This document shows, piece by piece, positions 61,032 to 64,000 of a DNA stretch of 64,000 nt. The position numbers were made by a program, and so were the translations under genes. Source of the stretch: Limnohabitans kasalickyi (GTDB lineage: Bacteria > Pseudomonadota > Gammaproteobacteria > Burkholderiales > Burkholderiaceae_C); contig OZ248416.1 of assembly GCA_965234325.1 (NCBI GenBank), positions 294,394 through 358,393 of the forward strand, given 5' to 3'. How positions within the stretch are numbered: the stretch's first letter is position 1; every line of letters begins with the position of its first letter. The notes beneath the pieces were generated by a model that saw only the letters and a program-made list of their open reading frames with translations, ran no database searches and was not told the origin of the DNA.

Positions 61032-61439
61032 TCAGCTGCAAATTCTGTCTGCAAGGGTTTCGTTTTTACCCAGATCAAGCATCACCGATCTCAACTGTCT
61101 GCGTGGCAGTTCATAAAGGTCAGAGAGATTGGAGTTGATTTGTATCCATGCTGATGCGAAGTGTGCATCCAATCCATCTGGATCGGTGTTTGGATTTAAC
61201 TTTTCAAGAGCTTCATTCTGAACGTACGCTTGCTCTAAAAATACGGCGGCTTGTGCATCAAGCAGCGCTATCAATTGGACACGTTCCTCATGCTGGGATA
61301 AGGCTTCCAGTGCCGCTACTAACAACTTTTGATAGTTACCTTCTCTAAGGCTTATGTCACCGAACGGAAAGTACTCTCTGAATAAAGCCCAGTCAAAGCC
61401 CTTGGCTTGAATAGCGTGCATGGAGTCTTCATATTTCAT
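61032..61439 (-). CDS. Island operon gene 6: unknown 135 aa helical protein
   Basis: Not recognised. Mostly helical and soluble (YQKLLVAALEALSQHEERVQLIALLDAQAAVFLEQAYVQNEALEKL), acidic, with no cysteines except near the end (RICS). It could be an adaptor or immunity-like protein; no function can be assigned. 15 bases from the neighbour upstream, 28 from the one downstream. Confidence 0.7.
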   Translation of the reverse strand: MKYEDSMHAIQAKGFDWALFREYFPFGDISLREGNYQKLLVAALEALSQHEERVQLIALLDAQAAVFLEQAYVQNEALEKLNPNTDPDGLDAHFASAWIQINSNLSDLYELPRRQLRSVMLDLGKNETLADRICS

Positions 61440-61454
61440 TGATGGCCTTTTGAA

Positions 61455-62222
61455 TTAGTACCTAAACCGCACGGGCGCCTGAATACCTTGGTTAATCAAC
61501 TGATTCTGCAAGGCGACATCCTTGGCCTGATGTTCTTGTGCGTTTTTCAAAGCATTCTTTGCCGCAGTTTGTTCCCCAAGTTCACGGAGAAGCTCTGCCA
61601 TTTCGGTCCAGTCTTGAGTGTGATGGGCATCAAGCAAGCTCAACAACCTCTCCATGTTTTGTCGTTGCTGCAATGACGGCTCATAACTAGGTATCGCGAC
61701 TGGATCTATTTCACGGGCATGACGATATGTTTCACGGTAACTGTCATTCAAATAGCGCCAGTACCTCCGGCGGGCAATGATCTCAATTTCAGCTGACAAG
61801 TTAGGTGAGGAAATTAGTTCAGCGAGCTCACTATCAACGACATGCATTACGCGAGGTGGTAGTTGAATTTCTTCTTCATCAATCAGGGCAGGGTCACGGG
61901 TGTCGTAGATGTGGAGGATGTGCTCACGCGTTGGGAATCCCCAGAAACGATGCCACCAAGACGCAGATTTCCGATCCCAATTTTCAGGAGCGCGTGGCTT
62001 CTGCTTTGCAATTGCTCCCACGGTGGTTGCATCACTTAAGAGAAAGTATTCGCCACACGTGCACCGGCGAAGTCCACCACCGTTTTCAAACAAGCTGCCG
62101 ACAACGCGACCATCAGTCCAGCGCTCATTGGCGGATAAGTTTATTGACGAATATGAAGGTGTCCGTAAAAGCGCCCCACAGCAGTGTGTTTGGATTACTT
62201 TGTCGCCTGAGGTTCTTGTCAT
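61455..62222 (-). CDS. Island operon gene 5: protein with zinc-knuckle start and TPR-like end
   Basis: A 255 aa protein. The first 60 residues hold CC and CTC pairs (QTHCCGALLRTP ... LRRCTCGEYFLLSD) with a WTDGRVVGS turn, a pattern like zinc-binding modules with C-x2-C pairs separated by a beta hairpin. The middle is aromatic (WWHRFWGFPTREHIL). The C-terminal part is helical (LLSLLDAHHTQDWTEMAELLRELGEQTAAKNALKNAQEHQ) and looks like one or two TPR units. Function unknown. Starts one base before the stop of gene 4. Confidence 0.72.
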   Translation of the reverse strand: MTRTSGDKVIQTHCCGALLRTPSYSSINLSANERWTDGRVVGSLFENGGGLRRCTCGEYFLLSDATTVGAIAKQKPRAPENWDRKSASWWHRFWGFPTREHILHIYDTRDPALIDEEEIQLPPRVMHVVDSELAELISSPNLSAEIEIIARRRYWRYLNDSYRETYRHAREIDPVAIPSYEPSLQQRQNMERLLSLLDAHHTQDWTEMAELLRELGEQTAAKNALKNAQEHQAKDVALQNQLINQGIQAPVRFRY

Positions 62223-62612
62223 TTATTTTTGAAGACCAGCAAGCGATGAAATCAGCCTTCGCGCTTCTGCTGGGTTTGACTGTAGTTTTTCCCATGCAAA
62301 TGACTCGGCATCAGGCCAATTCGGAAAAATCTCAAACCAAGCAGCCACCACAGTAAGCAGCGTTTCACGGTATTTCTCTGAAGTGTCAAAGCGGTTCAAA
62401 AGCCCATCCATGGTTAACGCAAACAATGCACCCTTGAGCTTTTCCTCAAACTTCATGTAGCTCTTTAAACCCTTGTCATTGCCAAAGAATGAAGTCTTAC
62501 CTTTGTTGTTGTGAGCGTCGGCCATTGCCATGACTAAGTGCTCCATGGCTGTGTAAGTATGCGGCATTCGAGCTTGAAGCTGGCTCGCCAAAGCCCAGTT
62601 AGCGCTTGCCAT
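62223..62612 (-). CDS. Island operon gene 4: unknown 129 aa helical protein
   Basis: Not recognised. Alpha-helical and soluble (MPHTYTAMEHLVMAMADAHNN; YMKFEEKLKGALFALTMDGLLNRF; YRETLLTVVAAWFEIFP), with no cysteines and an acidic, tryptophan-rich end. Adjacent to gene 5 without a gap and three bases after gene 3. Confidence 0.72.
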   Translation of the reverse strand: MASANWALASQLQARMPHTYTAMEHLVMAMADAHNNKGKTSFFGNDKGLKSYMKFEEKLKGALFALTMDGLLNRFDTSEKYRETLLTVVAAWFEIFPNWPDAESFAWEKLQSNPAEARRLISSLAGLQK

Positions 62613-62615
62613 TAC

Positions 62616-62954
62616 TCATCCTTTGAAGATTGGTGCAACGATTCGGTCAATTTCGTCTTCATCGCGAGTTGTTAGCGTTCCAATGGGGCCATTCTTCGCC
62701 CTCATTAGTAGACCATCTATAAATTTTTGATCCATGAGCAATGCCATTACACAACTTTGCGTTGCTTGACCAAGATTTCCCGCTAACTCAACGTTCATCT
62801 GTTTTGCAACACTTTGTACAGTTAGTTTTATTGCTTCAGGCGACGAATAAAGTCCACCATTTTGGTTTTCTGTGTGTCTCAAGATTGCAGCCGCTTGAAC
62901 TGCAACAATTATGAAGCTGCCCTCGGGTGCTTTTTTCTTAAAGAATCCAAACAT
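62616..62954 (-). CDS. Island operon gene 3: unknown 112 aa protein
   Basis: A 112 aa protein starting FGFFKKKAPEG, a short basic patch often found at the start of small cytoplasmic proteins next to membrane partners. The remainder is helical (SFIIVAVQAAAILRHTENQNG ... AIKLTVQSVAKQMNVELAGNLGQATQSCVMALLM) and ends with DEDEIDRIVAPIFKG. Not recognised. Confidence 0.72.
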   Translation of the reverse strand: MFGFFKKKAPEGSFIIVAVQAAAILRHTENQNGGLYSSPEAIKLTVQSVAKQMNVELAGNLGQATQSCVMALLMDQKFIDGLLMRAKNGPIGTLTTRDEDEIDRIVAPIFKG

Positions 62955-62966
62955 CTATCTTCCCCT

Positions 62967-63173
62967 TTAACGTTCTTCCACGCCCAAAAGGCGCAAAACC
63001 CAAAGCAAACCAAAGCCAACCGCGAGTGGCACAAGAGATTTCTCGTCATATGCAATGACACCTGACCCGATGCAGATGACACCAGCAACACCAGAACCAC
63101 GAGCTGGAGAGAAAAAGAGGCCTATTCCGAACAGGATGAAAAGGCCTGCAAGTATTGAAATGAGTAAATTCAT
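62967..63173 (-). CDS. Island operon gene 2: small membrane protein
   Basis: A 68 aa protein with two or three membrane segments (LLISILAGLFILFGIGLFF, GVAGVICIGSGVIAY, LVPLAVGFGLLWVLRLL). Start at ATG 63173; a longer frame to 63281 is not hydrophobic and would overlap gene 1. Function unknown. Confidence 0.7.
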   Translation of the reverse strand: MNLLISILAGLFILFGIGLFFSPARGSGVAGVICIGSGVIAYDEKSLVPLAVGFGLLWVLRLLGVEER

Positions 63174-63180
63174 GCGTTGC

Positions 63181-63324
63181 TCAAAGGACAGGCCACAACA
63201 ATGTGACTGTGATGAATGTGACCAGTGGTCCTTGCAGTCCAACTTTTCCAGAGCCCAAATGCCCAAGTGCTTTGAACACACCGATCAAAAGGTAAATGCC
63301 AAGAACCCATGTAAACGTTTCCAT
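63181..63324 (-). CDS. Island operon gene 1: 47 aa membrane microprotein
   Basis: A 47 aa reading frame ATG 63324 to TGA 63181, too short for most gene finders. Two hydrophobic stretches (FTWVLGIYLLIGVFKALG and LVTFITVTLLWPVL) with a GSGKVGLQG turn between. It begins about 20 bases after the predicted transcription start and ends seven bases before gene 2, so it fits as the first operon gene. No good ribosome site is seen, which lowers confidence. Confidence 0.55.
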   Translation of the reverse strand: METFTWVLGIYLLIGVFKALGHLGSGKVGLQGPLVTFITVTLLWPVL

Positions 63325-63351
63325 AAAAATCCATTTATCGATATTGTGGGT

Positions 63352-63380
63352 ATCTTATCCCGTGGTTCTTTCTCCGTCAA
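63352..63380 (-). promoter_or_regulatory. Sigma-70 promoter of the island operon
   Basis: On the minus strand TTGACG (63380-63375), a spacer of exactly 17 bases and TAAGAT (63357-63352). It is the best promoter match in the region and reads straight into gene 1. The -35 lies 19 bases upstream of the divergent XRE start codon, so the regulator could act on it directly. Confidence 0.7.
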
Positions 63381-63387
63381 AAACGGA
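63373..63387. promoter_or_regulatory. Candidate XRE operator overlapping the island promoter
   Basis: Inverted repeat TCCGT-CAAAA-ACGGA, centred on the -35 box of the minus-strand promoter and 12 bases before the XRE start. Position and symmetry suit a repressor binding site that controls both genes. Confidence 0.45.
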
Positions 63388-63398
63388 CGATTGCGGGC

Positions 63399-63644
63399 AT
63401 GGCAAAACCATCCCCAAAGCATGCAGGAGATCAGGTCTTAGTTGACTTGGGGCTGGCTATACGAAAAGCGCGACTTCAGATGAAACTATCCCAAGAAGCA
63501 CTCGCTGTGGATGCGGGGTTAGACCGTTCTTATATGGGTGGGATCGAGCGTGGGGAGCACAACGTTACTGCCATGAATATAGTGAAGATTTCAGCAGCTT
63601 TGGGGCTGAAGCCCTCCACGCTGCTTGCAAACGCAGGGTGCTAG
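63399..63644 (+). CDS. XRE-family helix-turn-helix regulator
   Basis: An 81 aa regulator that is almost only a DNA-binding domain: LGLAIRKARLQMKLSQEALAVDAGLDRSYMGGIERGEHNVTAMNIVKISAALGL. Divergent from the eight-gene operon with 74 bases between start codons, and convergent with the HGGxSTG remnant (four bases between stops). Its likely role is control of the operon and itself. Confidence 0.9.
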   Translation: MAKPSPKHAGDQVLVDLGLAIRKARLQMKLSQEALAVDAGLDRSYMGGIERGEHNVTAMNIVKISAALGLKPSTLLANAGC

Positions 63645-63648
63645 CCGA

Positions 63649-63833
63649 CTAATCTGGTTTTCTGCCCGGTGTTTTAGGTCCAGACATGATGCCCAATGTA
63701 TAGCCAAGGTCTTCAAGCGCACGAAGTCTGCGCATGCCTTCCGCCTGTTCAGCTCGAGCTTTCCGGGTTTCAAACCCATGTTTGGTCTTGGCTTTTGCAC
63801 ATCGCTTTCGACCTTCTGGTGTTTTCGGTCCGG
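63649..63833 (-). pseudogene. HGGxSTG-type protein gene, 5' part cut off by an IS element
   Basis: The frame reads TGPKTPEGRKRCAKAKTKHGFETRKARAEQAEGMRRLRALEDLGYTLGIM and ends SGPKTPGRKPD. This is the second half of an HGGxSTG-domain protein, where HGGxS should stand just before TGPKTPEG. At that point the DNA switches to the terminal inverted repeat of an IS3-family element (63834), so the 5' part, with the start, was displaced. The open frame continuing to 63975 is made of IS sequence and is not a real start. Such genes are common in phages and islands. Confidence 0.7.
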
Positions 63834-64000
63834 TGACCTGCCCCCTACCAGCCCTACCAAAGTAATGGCAGTTAGTCCGCAAATTCTGGAGAATTGCGGA
63901 TATGAAGACCACACGATTTACAGATGAGCAAATCATCGCTTTCCTCAAGCAAGCCGAAGCCGGCATGTCCATCAAGGAGCTTTGCCGCAGTGGCGGCTTT
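63834..64000 (+). mobile_element. IS3-family insertion sequence, left end (continues past the window)
   Basis: The sequence from TGACCTGCCCCC (63834) looks like an IS3-family terminal repeat of the IS407 type, followed by an untranslated leader and the orfA start at 63902. The inner and right parts lie outside the window. It interrupts the HGGxSTG gene on the other strand. Confidence 0.75.
63902..64000 (+). CDS. IS3-family transposase OrfA, N-terminal part
   Basis: 33 codons to the edge: KTTRFTDEQIIAFLKQAEAG then SIKELCRSGGF. This is the start of the helix-turn-helix OrfA of IS407-like IS3 elements, nearly identical to the common RFTEEQIIGFLKQAEAG type. Partial because of the window edge. 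Confidence 0.9.
   Translation, partial: MKTTRFTDEQIIAFLKQAEAGMSIKELCRSGGF

Noticed and set aside
63834..63975. Start of the HGGxSTG gene at 63975
   Set aside because: The stretch is IS terminal repeat and orfA DNA read backwards; the gene's true start was displaced by the insertion.
1..64000. CRISPR arrays, rRNA genes, replication origins
   Set aside because: No regularly spaced repeats, rRNA stretches or DnaA-box clusters were seen. The CCCCACA repeats behind tRNA-Ser differ from DnaA boxes.

Overview
The window looks like chromosomal DNA of a betaproteobacterium, order Burkholderiales, most likely family Comamonadaceae (a freshwater Limnohabitans/Rhodoferax-like organism). This rests on gene order and on protein sequences read by eye; no search was run. 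Supporting layouts are the aa3 oxidase cluster coxB-coxA-(37 aa protein)-cox11-DUF2970-coxC with SURF1, ctaA, ctaB and sco; the block lolB-ispE-tRNA-Gln-prs-rplY-pth; nadK back to back with hrcA; and yicC-gmk-rpoZ-spoT back to back with rph-rdgB-hemW.

Layout. 1-1239: start of comF (minus) and a BioC-like methyltransferase. 1.36-10.35 kb: terminal oxidase structural, assembly and haem A genes. 10.4-14.98 kb: rpoH under a near-perfect CIRCE element, a Stealth protein opposite a 2OG-Fe dioxygenase, an Rrf2 regulator, a bactofilin and an Mpo1-like protein. 15.0-33.5 kb: housekeeping genes (ftsY, rsmD, coaD, phosphatase, ferredoxin, pth, rplY, prs, tRNA-Gln, ispE, lolB, TPR protein, mutM, mutY, rapZ, recN, nadK, hrcA), then a metallo-beta-lactamase-fold protein, an EamA transporter and small proteins. 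33.6 kb: a CAU tRNA. 33.75-44.66 kb: a tight-adherence (Tad/Flp) pilus locus with an AraC-type regulator that is out of frame at a T6 run. 44.67-46.76 kb: a GGDEF protein, a BLUF blue-light receptor and a Crp/Fnr regulator. 46.94 kb: tRNA-Arg. 47.2-51.56 kb: a Bug-type binding protein, a two-subunit molybdenum hydroxylase and a signal-less ModA-like protein. 51.57-59.45 kb: a glycine-zipper lipoprotein, greB, spoT, rpoZ, gmk, yicC, rph, rdgB and hemW. 59.50 kb: tRNA-Ser(UGA).

From 59.6 kb to the end the character changes: more A+T, no recognised housekeeping genes, CCCCAC repeats right behind the tRNA-Ser gene, eight tightly packed minus-strand genes of unknown function, a divergent XRE-type regulator, and an IS3-family element inserted in an HGGxSTG-type gene. 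This is a genomic island in the variable zone behind a tRNA gene. The eight-gene operon (59938-63324), with a clear sigma-70 promoter overlapping a candidate operator, is the best candidate for an undescribed system. It holds two small membrane proteins, two likely zinc-binding proteins and four soluble proteins I do not recognise.

Links across the window: HrcA (29.8 kb) probably represses rpoH (11.4 kb) through CIRCE, joining the two heat-shock circuits. The GGDEF protein shares an operon with two Tad pilin-like genes and lies opposite a BLUF photoreceptor, which suggests light and c-di-GMP input into attachment. The cytochrome oxidase region encodes two Sco-type copper proteins, one of them a membrane-anchored variant.
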